A DNA stretch of 64,000 nt. It comes from Rhodopseudomonas palustris. Its GTDB lineage: Bacteria > Pseudomonadota > Alphaproteobacteria > Rhizobiales > Xanthobacteraceae. The first letter of the stretch is position 1. Each line of letters starts with the position of its first letter. This document shows positions 25,236-34,825 of the stretch, piece after piece. The stretch is from the NCBI RefSeq assembly GCF_007005445.1, contig NZ_CP041387.1:3063001-3127000 (forward strand), in the 5' to 3' direction. The notes under the pieces were generated by a model. That model worked only from the letters and a program-made list of their open reading frames with translations, made no database searches and was not told the origin of the DNA. Position numbers and translations under genes: made by a program.

Positions 25236-26690
25236 TCAAGCCGGCCCCTCCCCCAGCGCCTTCGACACGCTCCGAAACCGCTCCAGCGCGGTCTCCAGGC
25301 TCTCGACGATCTCGGCGGCGACTTCGTCGGGCGGCGGCAGTAGGTCGGGGTCGTCGAGGGTGTCGTCCTTGAGCCAGAAGATGTCGAGGTTGACCTTGTC
25401 CCGCGACAACAGAGCGTCGAGCGGGTAGCGGCGAAACTTCTCGGTCTCGGCGCGCTCGGCGCGGTGGCCCGTCCGGTAGCAAGCGACGAAATCGTCGAGG
25501 TCGGCCCGGACCATCGGGCGCTCTTTCAGGGTGAAGCGCTGGTTGGTCCGCAGGTCGTAAATCCACAGCTCCTTGGTCGAGGCCTCCTCCGACGGGGGCT
25601 TCTTGTCGAAGAACAGCACGTTCGCCTTGACGCCCTGCTTGTAGAAGATGCCGGTCGGCAGCCGCAGCAGGGTGTGGAAGTCGAAGTTCTGCAATAGCCG
25701 GCGCCGGATGGTCTCGCCGGCGCCGCCCTCGAACAGCACGTTGTCGGGCAGCACCACCGCCGCTTCGCCGTTCGGCGCCAATACCGTCATGATGTGCTGA
25801 AGGAAGTTGAGCTGCTTGTTCGAGGTGGTGACGAAAAAGTCCTGGCGGTCGTAGTCCTCGCGCTCGCTGTCGATCTCGCCGTCGTCGCGAACGATGCGGT
25901 AGCTCTGCTTCTTGCCGAACGGCGGATTGGTCAGCACCACGTCGTAGCTCTTGCCGCCGGCGCCGAGCAGCGCGTCCTTGGCCTCGACGATGGAGTCCAC
26001 GCCGGTGATGCCGTGCAAGTAAAGGTTCATCGCCGCGAGCCGCACCACCTCGGGGACGATGTCGACGCCGGAAAACTTGTTCTTCAGCTCGGAATAGACC
26101 CGCCGGTCACGCGCCTTCGGGTGCTTCTTCATGTGCTCCCACGCCGCGAGCAGAAATCCGGCGGTGCCGCAGGCCGGATCGTGCACAGTCTGATGCGGCT
26201 TCGGATCGACCAGCGCGACCATTGCCTCGATCACCGGGCGCGGCGTGAAGTATTGCCCGGCGCCGGATTTGACGTCCTCGGCGTTACGGGCGAGCAGCCC
26301 TTCGTAGATGCTGCCTTTCACGTCGACCGGCAAGGCGAGCCAGGTTTCGCCGTCGATCAGGCCGACCAGGCGCTTGAGCTTGGCCGGGTCTTGGATTTCG
26401 TTCTGGGCCTTCAGGAAGATCGCGCCGATGATGCCCGGCTGCTTCGACAGTTTTTCGAGCAGCTTGCCGTAGGTCGTGCCCAGGGCCTCACCGGACAATT
26501 CCTTGATATCGGCCCAGCGCGCGCCGTCGGGCAGCATCGATGCTTCGCCGATCTGCTCGACGCGCTCCTCGTCCATCTTGAGGAACAGCAGGTAGGAAAT
26601 CTGGCTGATATAGGCCTGATACGACACGCCCTGGTCGCGCAGCACATGTGCGAAATTCCAGACCTTGGCGACGAGGGATTGCGGGTTCAC
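25236..26690 (-). CDS. hsdM: Type I restriction-modification DNA methyltransferase subunit (orphan HsdM)
   Basis: This 484-residue N6-adenine methylase has the HsdM N-terminal helical domain (VWNFAHVLRDQGVSYQAYISQISYLLFLKMDEER), AdoMet motif I DPACGTAGFLLAAWEHM (residues 171-178 at its core) and catalytic motif IV NPPF (255-258). The C-terminus is full length (FWLKDDTLDDPDLLPPPDEVAAEIVESLE). It starts with GTG at 26688-26690. In an intact system hsdS and hsdR would be adjacent; neither is present on either side. Without a specificity subunit it may be inactive, or it may use an HsdS encoded elsewhere. Confidence 0.9.
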   Translation of the reverse strand: MNPQSLVAKVWNFAHVLRDQGVSYQAYISQISYLLFLKMDEERVEQIGEASMLPDGARWADIKELSGEALGTTYGKLLEKLSKQPGIIGAIFLKAQNEIQDPAKLKRLVGLIDGETWLALPVDVKGSIYEGLLARNAEDVKSGAGQYFTPRPVIEAMVALVDPKPHQTVHDPACGTAGFLLAAWEHMKKHPKARDRRVYSELKNKFSGVDIVPEVVRLAAMNLYLHGITGVDSIVEAKDALLGAGGKSYDVVLTNPPFGKKQSYRIVRDDGEIDSEREDYDRQDFFVTTSNKQLNFLQHIMTVLAPNGEAAVVLPDNVLFEGGAGETIRRRLLQNFDFHTLLRLPTGIFYKQGVKANVLFFDKKPPSEEASTKELWIYDLRTNQRFTLKERPMVRADLDDFVACYRTGHRAERAETEKFRRYPLDALLSRDKVNLDIFWLKDDTLDDPDLLPPPDEVAAEIVESLETALERFRSVSKALGEGPA

Positions 26691-26729
26691 AGCAGACTTT
26701 CATCGAGAGGCGCGGATGCGCACGGGTGA

Positions 26730-27116
26730 TCAGAATTTTCCGGGCGGGCAGTCCGGAAGATGGATTTCGTATTCGAAAACGTGACGCGGCAAATCGGGCG
26801 CGCCGCGTGGCGGCAATTTGCTTTCGTCGAAATAGACCACCGTCCAGTCCGGCAGCGCGCGCTTGACCCTGCGGGCGATGTATAGGCCGAAGGCGGCGTG
26901 TGCGGCGCCGTCGAACGGCAGCCGATCCGCGTCGGTGGAGTCGGCTGCTTCGTACCACTCCTGCCAGCCCAGCAGCATGCGGTGGATGTCGGACGGCACC
27001 GGCAGGTCTTCGGCCGAGACTGAACGGCCCTGCTTGTCCCAGACGCCTTCGGCCGAATAGTCGCACATGATGCGAACCCAGCGGTCGGCGAACGGCGGAG
27101 CGTCGTCGTCGGTCAT
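26730..27116 (-). CDS. Hypothetical protein, 128 residues
   Basis: I do not recognise this protein. It is soluble and acidic, without a signal peptide or membrane segment, and begins MTDDDAPPFADRWVRIMCDYSAEGVWDKQGR. GGAGGAAGGACG stands before the ATG, which supports translation. The middle contains HRMLLGWQEWYEAADS and an aromatic-rich C-terminal half (WTVVYFDESKLPP, then VFEYEIHLPDCPPGKF). It lies 39 bases upstream of hsdM on the same strand and may be cotranscribed with it. Proteins of this look are common next to restriction and toxin genes, but I would not assign a role. Confidence 0.75.
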   Translation of the reverse strand: MTDDDAPPFADRWVRIMCDYSAEGVWDKQGRSVSAEDLPVPSDIHRMLLGWQEWYEAADSTDADRLPFDGAAHAAFGLYIARRVKRALPDWTVVYFDESKLPPRGAPDLPRHVFEYEIHLPDCPPGKF

Positions 27117-27223
27117 TTCGCAAGCGTCCTTCCTCCACGGCCGCGTCGGGCAACTGTAGTCTGCGGCGAAAGTCGCGCCAGCAGCGCCCTGGTCGGCTCG
27201 TCAGGGAGCGCACGCTCAACCCG

Positions 27224-27634
27224 TCACGCCGTCCAATCGGTGACCATCAGCCCGGGCACGCGCTCGAACTCGCGCCGGTTGGCAGTGACCAGGATCGCGC
27301 CGCGGGCGCGCGCCTGCGCGGCGATCAGGATATCATAGGGTCCGATCAGTGCGCCCGCCCGGCTGAGCCCGGCGCGGATGTCGGCGGCTTGCGCGGCGTC
27401 GGCTGCGTTGAAAGTCACGACGGTTATGCCGGTATCGTCCAGGAAAGCCTCGAGCGCACGCATGTTCGCTTCCGGCCGCTGGCTGTGGTGTGCGCCGAAG
27501 CGCAGCTCGAACAGCACGATACTTGAGATCGCGAGCGGACTATCGGAGGCGCAGGCAGCGGCGAAACTGTCGCGAAGCCGCGGCGATCGCTTACGCAGCA
27601 GATCGACGACGACATTGGTATCAAGAAACAACAC
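27224..27634 (-). CDS. vapC: PIN-domain ribonuclease toxin VapC
   Basis: This 136-residue PIN-domain RNase starts MLFLDTNVVVDLL. The acidic catalytic set is Asp5, Glu43 (VLFELRFGAHH) and Asp101 (PYDILIAAQARARGAILVTANRREF), as expected for VapC toxins that cut tRNA or rRNA. The start is a GTG seven bases after the vapB stop without a strong ribosome site of its own, so translation is probably coupled to vapB. Length and motif order are normal for an active toxin. Confidence 0.92.
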   Translation of the reverse strand: MLFLDTNVVVDLLRKRSPRLRDSFAAACASDSPLAISSIVLFELRFGAHHSQRPEANMRALEAFLDDTGITVVTFNAADAAQAADIRAGLSRAGALIGPYDILIAAQARARGAILVTANRREFERVPGLMVTDWTA

Positions 27635-27641
27635 GGCGTCG

Positions 27642-27947
27642 TCAATCGAACGAAGGCTTGTCGTCGAGATCCGGGCGCAAATCGTCGTCTGTCAGATCCG
27701 GGAAATCGCGCGCGCCGAGCGCGTCGAGCTTGGCCCAGAACGCCTCGGCGTCGAACGGCTTCCGCTTGATCGGCTCCAGGATGACCTTGTCGCCCTGCCG
27801 AGAGACGCGCACCTCCGAGCCTTCGAAGCGGAACGCCTTGGGCAAGCGCACCGCCTGGCTGCGGCCGTGCATGAATAGCTTGGCGGTCGCCGGCGCGTCG
27901 GGCGCGGAAGGCGACGAGGCCCCGGACCTCTTGGCGCGATTGGTCAC
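27642..27947 (-). CDS. vapB: AbrB/VagC-type antitoxin VapB
   Basis: This 101-residue antitoxin contains the swapped-hairpin DNA-binding fold segment [39 protein letters not shown]. Its C-terminal tail ([20 protein letters not shown]) should bind and neutralise VapC. The start is set at GTG 27945-27947 because TTGGAGG lies seven bases before it; the frame opens further upstream to 27989, but that part overlaps the operator palindrome. It forms an operon with vapC and is likely autoregulated through the dyad at 27974-27991. Confidence 0.88.
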   Translation of the reverse strand: MTNRAKRSGASSPSAPDAPATAKLFMHGRSQAVRLPKAFRFEGSEVRVSRQGDKVILEPIKRKPFDAEAFWAKLDALGARDFPDLTDDDLRPDLDDKPSFD

Positions 27948-27973
27948 GACCAAGCCTCCAATTTGATATCTAC

Positions 27974-27991
27974 CAATGATATATATCATTG
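27974..27991. promoter_or_regulatory. vapBC operator palindrome
   Basis: CAATGATAT followed directly by ATATCATTG is an 18-base perfect dyad in an AT-rich island 27 bases upstream of the vapB start. Position and symmetry fit autoregulation by VapB/VapBC. Confidence 0.75.
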
Positions 27992-28123
27992 CAACTGGGC
28001 ATCGTCAAAGCAACAGCGCCCGCTGCGGCCGCTATCGAGGCTCGACGATCACGGCGAAACTGCACACGTGCTTGACCGCGTGCCGGCCATGCTCTTGCCG
28101 GCACGCCGTTCCGTTCGCAGGCC

Positions 28124-28963
28124 TCAATGCGCGATCAGCGTCGGGATCGTCACTTTGCTCAGCAAGGTGCGGGTCACGCCGCCGAACAGCAATTCGCGCT
28201 TCGGCGAGTGGCTGTAGGCGCCGAGCACGATCAGGTCGGACTGGTGTTCGGCGGCGTAGCGCCGGATCACCTCGGCGATCGGCTCGCCTTTGGACTGCAA
28301 CTGTTCGACGCGCGCGGTGACACCGTGGCGACTGAGATGGTGCGCGATGTCGGCGCCGGGCTCTTGCCCATGCGCACGATTATTGTTCGGATCGACCACC
28401 ACGACCGAAACCGCCTCCGCCGCACGCAGCACCGGAAGAGAGTCGGTGAGTGCGCGCCGCGCTTCGCGGCTCGCATTCCAGGCAAACAGGACGTTGCGCG
28501 CGATCGTCCCTTCGGGCCAGCTCGCCGGAACGATCAGCACCGGAACCCCGGTGGAGAGCAGCATCTGCTGCGGCGACCATCCCGCGGGCAGGCCCGCGGA
28601 AGGATGCCCGACGACGACGAGATCGCTGTGGAGGCAATGCAGCCGGACCAGCTCGCCGACGTCGCCGCCGCGAACAGCGCGATATTCGAACGAGGCGTCG
28701 TCGCGCGCAGCCATCGCCTCGAAACTGCGACCCGCGGCCTGCAGCGCATCGCTTTCGATGAGATTGTGCCGTTCCAGCATCTCGCGGATCGCCGCGCCGC
28801 CCTGGATGTTGCTGTCGGAGCGATCGTGCTGCCACGCATTCGGGACGATGAAGAGGCCGATCAGATGCGCCTGGTGACGCATCGCCAGGCCGGCGGCATA
28901 GCGAACGCGCGCGTCGCTGGCTGGGGTCTGGTCGACGAATACGACGATCGTCTTGAGGGCCAT
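28124..28963 (-). CDS. Tandem-domain universal stress protein
   Basis: This 279-residue protein has two UspA-like domains. The first begins MALKTIVVFVDQTPASDARVRYAAGLAMRHQAHLIGLFIV. The second ends with SDLIVLGAYSHSPKRELLFGGVTRTLLSKVTIPTLIAH, including the G-x2-G-x9-G(S/T)-like nucleotide loop in degenerate form. The frame is open to 29131, but the ATG at 28961-28963 is preceded by GGTGAGCGT and starts the domain. It sits downstream of the hopanoid genes hpnN and hpnO on the same strand, 231 bases away, and is probably a separate unit. Confidence 0.88.
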   Translation of the reverse strand: MALKTIVVFVDQTPASDARVRYAAGLAMRHQAHLIGLFIVPNAWQHDRSDSNIQGGAAIREMLERHNLIESDALQAAGRSFEAMAARDDASFEYRAVRGGDVGELVRLHCLHSDLVVVGHPSAGLPAGWSPQQMLLSTGVPVLIVPASWPEGTIARNVLFAWNASREARRALTDSLPVLRAAEAVSVVVVDPNNNRAHGQEPGADIAHHLSRHGVTARVEQLQSKGEPIAEVIRRYAAEHQSDLIVLGAYSHSPKRELLFGGVTRTLLSKVTIPTLIAH

Positions 28964-29194
28964 ACGCTCACCACTGATCCAGGCCAATCGCTGCCGGCAC
29001 GAGTAGCGAAGAAAGGTCGGCGAGGGGATGTGGTGTTGCGTCACGTCAACGCACACGACAGGCGACCCGCATTCGGTCTGCACGCAGCCGCACACACGGA
29101 TCGATGAGTTGTGCGCAAGCGAAGCGCGCAACGTCGCTCAGGCAACGTCACTCAGCTCGGGACTGCTGCCGGCAGATCGCCGCGTGCGATCAAG

Positions 29195-30586
29195 CTACGC
29201 CGATTTTCGTACCGCGTTGTCGACCAGGGTCTTGCCGAGCGACCAGATCGCGCCGGGAACCTTGTGGCTGTCGGCGATCACCTGATCGAACGAGCGTTCG
29301 ATCCAGGCGCAGTCGTCCTCGGTGATGGTCAGCGGCGGCAGCAGCTTGATGGTGTGCAGGCCGTGGCCGGCGACCTGGGTCAGGATCTTGTGATCCTTGA
29401 ACAGCGGCACGGTGATGAGCTGAACGAACAGACCCTTGTTGGCGGTCTCCAGCATCGTCCACGACGCCTTCAGCCGCAGCGACTGCGGCGGGCCGAATTC
29501 GACGCCGATCATCAGGCCCTTGCCGCGCACTTCCTTGAGCAGCTCGTAGCCAGGAACCATCCGGGTCAGCGCCAGCCGCAGCTCGGCACCGCGCTTGGCG
29601 GCGGCCTCGACCAGCTTCTCGGCCTTCAGCACTTCCAGCGTCGCAATGCCGGCAGCCATCGCCAGATCGTTCTTGGCGAAGGTCGAGCCGTGCACCACCG
29701 CGCGGTCCATGCGGTTGAAGATCTTGTCGAAGATCGACTTGCGCGTCAGCACCGCACCGACCGGCACGTGGCCGCCGGACAGCGCCTTCGACAGCAGCAC
29801 CATGTCGGGCTCGACGTTCCAGTGCTCGACCGCGAGGAAGCGGCCGGTACGGCCCATGCCGGTCTGGATCTCGTCGGCGACGAACAGCGTGCCGTAGCGC
29901 TTGCACAGCGCCGCGGCCGCGGGGAGGAACTCGTCGGTGGGCATATTGACGCCCTTGCCCTGGATCGGCTCGACGATGAAGGCCGCGACCTCGCGGGTCG
30001 ACAGCGCCTTCTCCAGCGCTTCGAGATCGTTGAACGGGATGGTGGTGACACCCGGCAGCAGCGGCCCGAACCCGCCCTGGAAGTTCTGGTCGTCGGTCAG
30101 CGACAGCGCGCCGTAGGTCAGGCCGTGATAGCTGTGGTCGCAATTGACGATGCCGTTGCGCCCCGTCGCGCCGCGCGCAAACTTGATCGCGGCCTCGACG
30201 CTCTCGGCACCGGAATTGGCGAAGAACACCTTGTCGAGATACGGCGCCTGCTCCAGCAGCCGCTCGGCCAGGATGCCGGCCAGCGTCGAGACGTCGAGCT
30301 GCACCAGATTGGGCAGGTCGGCGTCGAGCACGCTCTGCAGCGCCTTGCGCACCACCGGATGGTTGCGCCCGAGCGCGAACACGCCGAAGCCGCTGAGCAG
30401 ATCAAGATAGCGGGCGCCGTCGCGGTCGTAGAGATACTGGCCGGTGCCCTTCTGGAAGCCGACGTCGTAGCCGATGGTTTTGAGGACGCGGACGAGCTGC
30501 TCGTTGAGATGCCGCGTATGCATCGAGCTGCGTTGCGCTTCGCGCGCCGCGAACATCTCGGCGAGGTCTAAATTCGGCTGCTGCAT
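29195..30586 (-). CDS. hpnO: Class III aminotransferase for aminobacteriohopanetriol (HpnO)
   Basis: This 463-residue PLP enzyme of the ornithine-aminotransferase fold has FFANSGAESVEAAIKFARGATGR, the pyridoxal aspartate in TLFVADEIQTGMGRTGRF, and the Schiff-base lysine in MVLLSKALSGGHVPVGAVL (Lys267). In hopanoid producers an aminotransferase next to hpnN converts a hopanoid side-chain intermediate to aminobacteriohopanetriol. Position and an N-terminal extension of about 45 residues fit HpnO rather than acetylornithine aminotransferase ArgD. It lies 334 bases downstream of hpnN on the same strand. Confidence 0.85.
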   Translation of the reverse strand: MQQPNLDLAEMFAAREAQRSSMHTRHLNEQLVRVLKTIGYDVGFQKGTGQYLYDRDGARYLDLLSGFGVFALGRNHPVVRKALQSVLDADLPNLVQLDVSTLAGILAERLLEQAPYLDKVFFANSGAESVEAAIKFARGATGRNGIVNCDHSYHGLTYGALSLTDDQNFQGGFGPLLPGVTTIPFNDLEALEKALSTREVAAFIVEPIQGKGVNMPTDEFLPAAAALCKRYGTLFVADEIQTGMGRTGRFLAVEHWNVEPDMVLLSKALSGGHVPVGAVLTRKSIFDKIFNRMDRAVVHGSTFAKNDLAMAAGIATLEVLKAEKLVEAAAKRGAELRLALTRMVPGYELLKEVRGKGLMIGVEFGPPQSLRLKASWTMLETANKGLFVQLITVPLFKDHKILTQVAGHGLHTIKLLPPLTITEDDCAWIERSFDQVIADSHKVPGAIWSLGKTLVDNAVRKSA

Positions 30587-30920
30587 GGGATACTTACGTC
30601 GCTTGTTGGACCCCCCGTCAACACATAAGGCTGGCGGTGCGTCGCACTGGAGCTTTCTTTCCAGAGTTGTGATGCGCGGGAGACACGCCGGATTTCACGG
30701 CCGCTCCCGCATGAAGCACGCCCCCCTGCCCCGACGTGGGTATAGTCCCAACGCCCCATGCGGCGCCAGCCCTGTCACGCCGCCTGCGTCAATGTCGCCT
30801 TGCCCGCCGGTCTCAGCGGCACGTCATGCTGAGAAACGGCAGGCCGCTGGAACAAACGCCTCGCCTCGGCGAAGTCCCAGCAGGGATGCCGGCAGCGCCG
30901 ACGCCCCTGCCGGGCACGAC
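30587..30920. other. Gene-free stretch between hpnN and hpnO
   Basis: These 334 bases have no open frame that looks coding on either strand. I see no strong hairpin or repeat. It probably contains the hpnO promoter. Confidence 0.5.
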
Positions 30921-33527
30921 TCACAGATCGGTGTCGCCGCTCTCGTCGATGTGGCGCGGCTTGCCCATCAGGGCCGGCTGGAACAGCAGCACCGCCGCCA
31001 GCGTCGTCACCAGCGACAGCGCCAGCAGCTTGCCCATGCTGGCGGTTCCCGGATGGCTGGACAGCCACAGGCTGCCGAACGCAGTCGCGGTGGTCAGGGC
31101 GCTGAAGAAGATCGCCCGGGTCAGCGCCGATTGCAGCAGATTGGTGCGGCCGGCGCGCCAGGCGGTGACGTAATAGATCTTGAACGCGACGCCGACGCCG
31201 AGCAGCAGCGGCAGCGCGACGATGTTGGCGAAGTTCAGCGGCAGGTCGATCAGCACGCAGATTTCGAGCGTCACCGCCCCGGCCACCAGCAGCGGCACCA
31301 GGGTCAGCGCCACGTCGGTGAGCCGGCGCAGCGTGATCCACAGCAGGATCGAGATCGACAGCAGCGCCCACAGACCGGCCTGGATGAACGAGGCGACGAT
31401 GGTATCGCCCGACTTCAAAATCGACACCGGACCTCCGGTCGCCAGCGGCTCGGCCTGCAGCACGACGGCGGCGAATCTGCGCAGCGTGTCGTTGTCGTTC
31501 GGGTCACCGCTCGGCAGCACCTCGACGCGGATCTGGCCGTCCTTGGTCTTCCACGACGACACGATGTCGGCGGGCAGATTGTCGAGCGTCACCGGCTCGG
31601 CCTTGAGCATGTTGCGCAGCAGTTCGAAGTCGATCAGCAGCGGCCGCACGAACACGTCCTGGGCCTTGTCGCGCGTCGCCTGATCGGCCTCGGCGAGCTT
31701 GGTCAGTGCAGCGGCGAGCCGGCGCGAGGCGTCGGCGCCGGGCCCGCTGGCCTCGCCGGCGGCGCGGCGCAGCGCCTCGGCCGAACTCTTCAGCGACGCG
31801 ACGTTCTCCTGATCGGACGGCGGCGGATCGACCTGCTCGGGGTTGAGCGCCGGTTCCAACAGCTTGGCGCCTTCGCGGATCAGCGCGAGCTTGGCCGGCT
31901 GGTCGGGCGGCACGAACGTGTCGAGCGAGATCGTGCGCGACACTTCCGGCAGCTTGGCGAGCTTGGCCTCGATGTCGCGCGCCGCCTGCTCCGACGGCGC
32001 CATCACGTTGACGGCATTGGCGCCGGTATTTGGATCCTTGCGCAGGTCGAGGAAGGTCGCGATCGACTCGACCTTCGGGCTGCGCAGGTTGATCGGATTG
32101 AAGTCGAACTGCATGAAGTACAGCAGCGGCAGGCCGGCGACCGCGACCCCGATCGTACCGGCGATGACGCCGATCCGATGCTTCTCCAGGAAGCGATCGA
32201 CCGGCGCCAGGAAGGCGTAGCCGAGCGGCTCCTTTTCGCCCGCCGGATTCAGCAGCTTGAGCAGCGCCGGCAGCACGGTGATGCTGGTCAGGAACGCGAT
32301 CGCCATGCCGGCGCCAGCGATTTCGCCGAGTTCGGAGATTCCCTTGTACGACGTCGGCAGGAACGACAGGAAGCCGGCGGTGGTCGACATCGCGGCCAGC
32401 GACAACGGCACAGCCGAATACTCCGCAGCCTGCACCAGCGCCTTGTCGAGATCGCCGGTCTTGTGGCGTTCCGAGCGATAGCGGACGCTGAACTGGATAC
32501 CGAAATCGACACCCAGGCCGACGAACAGCACCGCAAAGGCGATCGACAGCAGGTTGAGCGAATCCACCAGCATCAGCCCGACCGCGGTGGTGATCGCCAA
32601 GCCGATCGTCAGATTGGCGGCGACCGCGAAGATGATCTTGGAAGAATGCAGCGCCAGCCACAGCAGCAACAGCACCACCAATACGGTTCCGATGCCGTTG
32701 ACGATGGCGCCCTCCTTGACGGTGGCGAATTCTTCATTGGAGATCGGAACCGGACCGGTCAGCCGCACCCGCGCCCCGAAATCCTGCTCGAGCTTGAGAT
32801 CGACCGCCGCCTGACGGATCGCATCAGTGGCGTCCTTGCCGGGTTCCAGCGCCTGGAAATCGAGGATCGGCTTGACCTCGATGAAGGCGCGCTTGTCGCC
32901 GGCGGTCAGCGGTTCCGGATTGACCAGAGCGCGCCAGGAGAAGAACGCCTGCCGGCTGCCGAGCACGTCCTCGACTGTCGCCGCAACGGTATCGAACGGC
33001 TTGGCGGTGCCGTCGAGCGTCAGTTCGCCCCGCTTCAGCCCGAGCAGTCCGGTTTCCAGAGCCGCGGTGAGGCCGCGGATGGACGGGTCGCCCGCCAGGA
33101 TCTCGATCAGCGGAACCGCCTGCTGGAACTGGCCGGTCGCCTTGGCGACCTCGTCCTTTGGCAGGAACAAAAGTCCGTTGCGATCGAAGAACGGCCCGCC
33201 GCCGAGCCGTTTCACCGAGTCGAAGTTCTTGTGATTCTTCGACAATTCATCAGAGAGCCGGGCCGCCGCGGCATTCGCGAATTCCGGCGTCGGGGCCTCG
33301 ACCACCGCCAGGATCAGTCTTTCCTGATCGAACGCCTTCTCGAACGCGATATCACGTTTGCGCCAGTCGAGATCAGACGAGATCAAATGGTTGATGTCGG
33401 TGTTGATCCCGAAATGTTGGTAAGTATAGAAACCGGCCGCGACAGCGAGAAATACGCCGATCAGCACAGTAAAAGCCGCAACCCGAGTGCTGGCTTTGAC
33501 AATGGAGACGATGGCACGTTTCAGCAC
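30921..33527 (-). CDS. hpnN: RND/MMPL-family hopanoid transporter HpnN
   Basis: This 868-residue inner-membrane exporter moves hopanoids toward the outer membrane. The N-terminal span (VAAFTVLIGVFLAVAAGFYTY) is followed by a large periplasmic domain, a five-span MMPL block (IGTVLVVLLLLWLALHS, TIGLAITTAVGLMLVDSLNLLSIAFAVLFVGLGVDFGIQFSVRYR), a second periplasmic domain and a second block (LWALLSISILLWITLRRLTDVALTLVPLLVAGAVTLEI). The GVDFG and VGVAFK motifs are typical of HpnN. The frame opens at 33647, but GTG at 33525-33527 (MLKRAIVSIVKAS) begins just before the first span. It is followed by hpnO and diverges from ispH. Confidence 0.87.
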   Translation of the reverse strand: MLKRAIVSIVKASTRVAAFTVLIGVFLAVAAGFYTYQHFGINTDINHLISSDLDWRKRDIAFEKAFDQERLILAVVEAPTPEFANAAAARLSDELSKNHKNFDSVKRLGGGPFFDRNGLLFLPKDEVAKATGQFQQAVPLIEILAGDPSIRGLTAALETGLLGLKRGELTLDGTAKPFDTVAATVEDVLGSRQAFFSWRALVNPEPLTAGDKRAFIEVKPILDFQALEPGKDATDAIRQAAVDLKLEQDFGARVRLTGPVPISNEEFATVKEGAIVNGIGTVLVVLLLLWLALHSSKIIFAVAANLTIGLAITTAVGLMLVDSLNLLSIAFAVLFVGLGVDFGIQFSVRYRSERHKTGDLDKALVQAAEYSAVPLSLAAMSTTAGFLSFLPTSYKGISELGEIAGAGMAIAFLTSITVLPALLKLLNPAGEKEPLGYAFLAPVDRFLEKHRIGVIAGTIGVAVAGLPLLYFMQFDFNPINLRSPKVESIATFLDLRKDPNTGANAVNVMAPSEQAARDIEAKLAKLPEVSRTISLDTFVPPDQPAKLALIREGAKLLEPALNPEQVDPPPSDQENVASLKSSAEALRRAAGEASGPGADASRRLAAALTKLAEADQATRDKAQDVFVRPLLIDFELLRNMLKAEPVTLDNLPADIVSSWKTKDGQIRVEVLPSGDPNDNDTLRRFAAVVLQAEPLATGGPVSILKSGDTIVASFIQAGLWALLSISILLWITLRRLTDVALTLVPLLVAGAVTLEICVLIDLPLNFANIVALPLLLGVGVAFKIYYVTAWRAGRTNLLQSALTRAIFFSALTTATAFGSLWLSSHPGTASMGKLLALSLVTTLAAVLLFQPALMGKPRHIDESGDTDL

Positions 33528-33839
33528 ATTAACACTTTCTATTGCTTCCGGCTGGCCTAAAATGCGGCCGCTCCGCCGGGTTCCGAGTCGTTCGAACTGT
33601 TTCTGATGGTTCTGCGACCAAGGACTGGACAATGTGGCCGAAAACAAGCCGGGGGAGACGTGTGCGCGGAAGTAATCTCACCGAGCCTGCTTGCCAAGGG
33701 CGTTGTGCATGATGGGTTGCACTGCGCCGATAAGTCCCCTGCGTCCCTTGCGGTTGCGGGTGTCCTCATACCAGCTAGATCATGCTACGGGAATTACGAC
33801 GTGCTCCAGGAGACCGACCGACCATGAGCGTGGTGCCCC
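33528..33839. other. Divergent promoter region of hpnN and ispH
   Basis: These 312 bases lie between the divergent starts of hpnN and ispH. I see no gene, no clear dyad and no EcfG-type motif pair. Confidence 0.5.
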
Positions 33840-34784
33840 TTGTCTGAAGTTCGCCCCCTCGAAGTGTTCCTTGCCCAACCCCGTGGCTTTTGCGCCGGCG
33901 TCGTGCGTGCGATCGAGATCGTCGAGCGCGCGCTGGAGAAGTACGGTCCGCCGGTCTATGTGCGGCATGAGATCGTTCACAACAAATACGTCGTCGAGAG
34001 CCTGAAGGCGAAGGGCGCGATCTTCGTCGAGGAACTGTCCGAGGTGCCGCCGAAGGCGGTCACCGTGTTCAGCGCCCACGGCGTCGCTCGCAGCATCGAG
34101 GAAGAGGCCGCCGCTCGCGGCCTGCCGGTGCTCAACGCCACCTGCCCGCTGGTCACCAAAGTCCACAACCAGGGCAAGCGCTATACGTCGAAGGGTCGCA
34201 CCCTGATCCTGATCGGTCATGCCGGCCATCCGGAGGTCGAGGGCACGATGGGGCAGGTTCCCGGCCCGGTGCTGCTGGTGCAGAATCTGGAGGACGTCGC
34301 GGCGCTGACGCTGCCGCCGGAAACCCCGGTGGCCTACATCACCCAGACCACCCTCAGCGTCGACGACACCAAGGACATCATCGCGGCGCTGTCGGAGAAA
34401 TTCCAGGACATCCAGGGCCCGGATACCCGCGACATTTGCTATGCTACCCAGAACCGCCAATCGGCGGTCCGGCAAATGAGCAAGCTGGTGGATCTGATCC
34501 TGGTGGTCGGCGCCAACAACAGTTCGAACTCCAACCGGCTGCGGGAGATCGGCACCGAGGCCGGCCTTCCGAGCTACCTGATCGCCGATGGCAGCGAGCT
34601 CAATCCGGAATGGCTGGAGGGCAAGCGCGCGGTCGGGATCACCGCCGGCGCCTCGGCGCCGGAAGTGCTGGTCGACGACGTGATCGAGGCGCTGCGCCGG
34701 ATCGGTCCGGTGACCGTTTCGGTACTGCCGGGCCGGGAGGAAAACATCGAATTCGTTCTGCCTGCGGAACTGGCGACCGCCTGA
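33840..34784 (+). CDS. ispH: 4-hydroxy-3-methylbut-2-enyl diphosphate reductase
   Basis: This 314-residue [4Fe-4S] enzyme makes IPP and DMAPP in the last step of the MEP isoprenoid pathway. The three cluster cysteines are Cys18 ([12 protein letters not shown]), Cys102 ([13 protein letters not shown]) and Cys200 ([10 protein letters not shown]). Substrate motifs [22 protein letters not shown] and NSSNSNRL are present. The start is TTG at 33840, giving the normal N-terminus; the ATG at 33825 is in another frame and stops at once. It is 41 bases upstream of hpnH, linking precursor supply to hopanoid synthesis. Confidence 0.95.
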   Translation: MSEVRPLEVFLAQPRGFCAGVVRAIEIVERALEKYGPPVYVRHEIVHNKYVVESLKAKGAIFVEELSEVPPKAVTVFSAHGVARSIEEEAAARGLPVLNATCPLVTKVHNQGKRYTSKGRTLILIGHAGHPEVEGTMGQVPGPVLLVQNLEDVAALTLPPETPVAYITQTTLSVDDTKDIIAALSEKFQDIQGPDTRDICYATQNRQSAVRQMSKLVDLILVVGANNSSNSNRLREIGTEAGLPSYLIADGSELNPEWLEGKRAVGITAGASAPEVLVDDVIEALRRIGPVTVSVLPGREENIEFVLPAELATA

Positions 34785-34825
34785 GCCGTACCAACCGACA
34801 TGCGCTTGAAAGAGAAGATTTTGTA

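Noticed and set aside
30474..33560. Open frame of over 1000 residues opposite hpnN
   Set aside because: Same antisense artefact; no signal, no domain and low-complexity composition, while hpnN is unmistakable.
33580..33605. EcfG promoter before hpnN
   Set aside because: GGAAC occurs leftward at 33580-33584 but the bases at the -10 distance read ATTT rather than CGTT.
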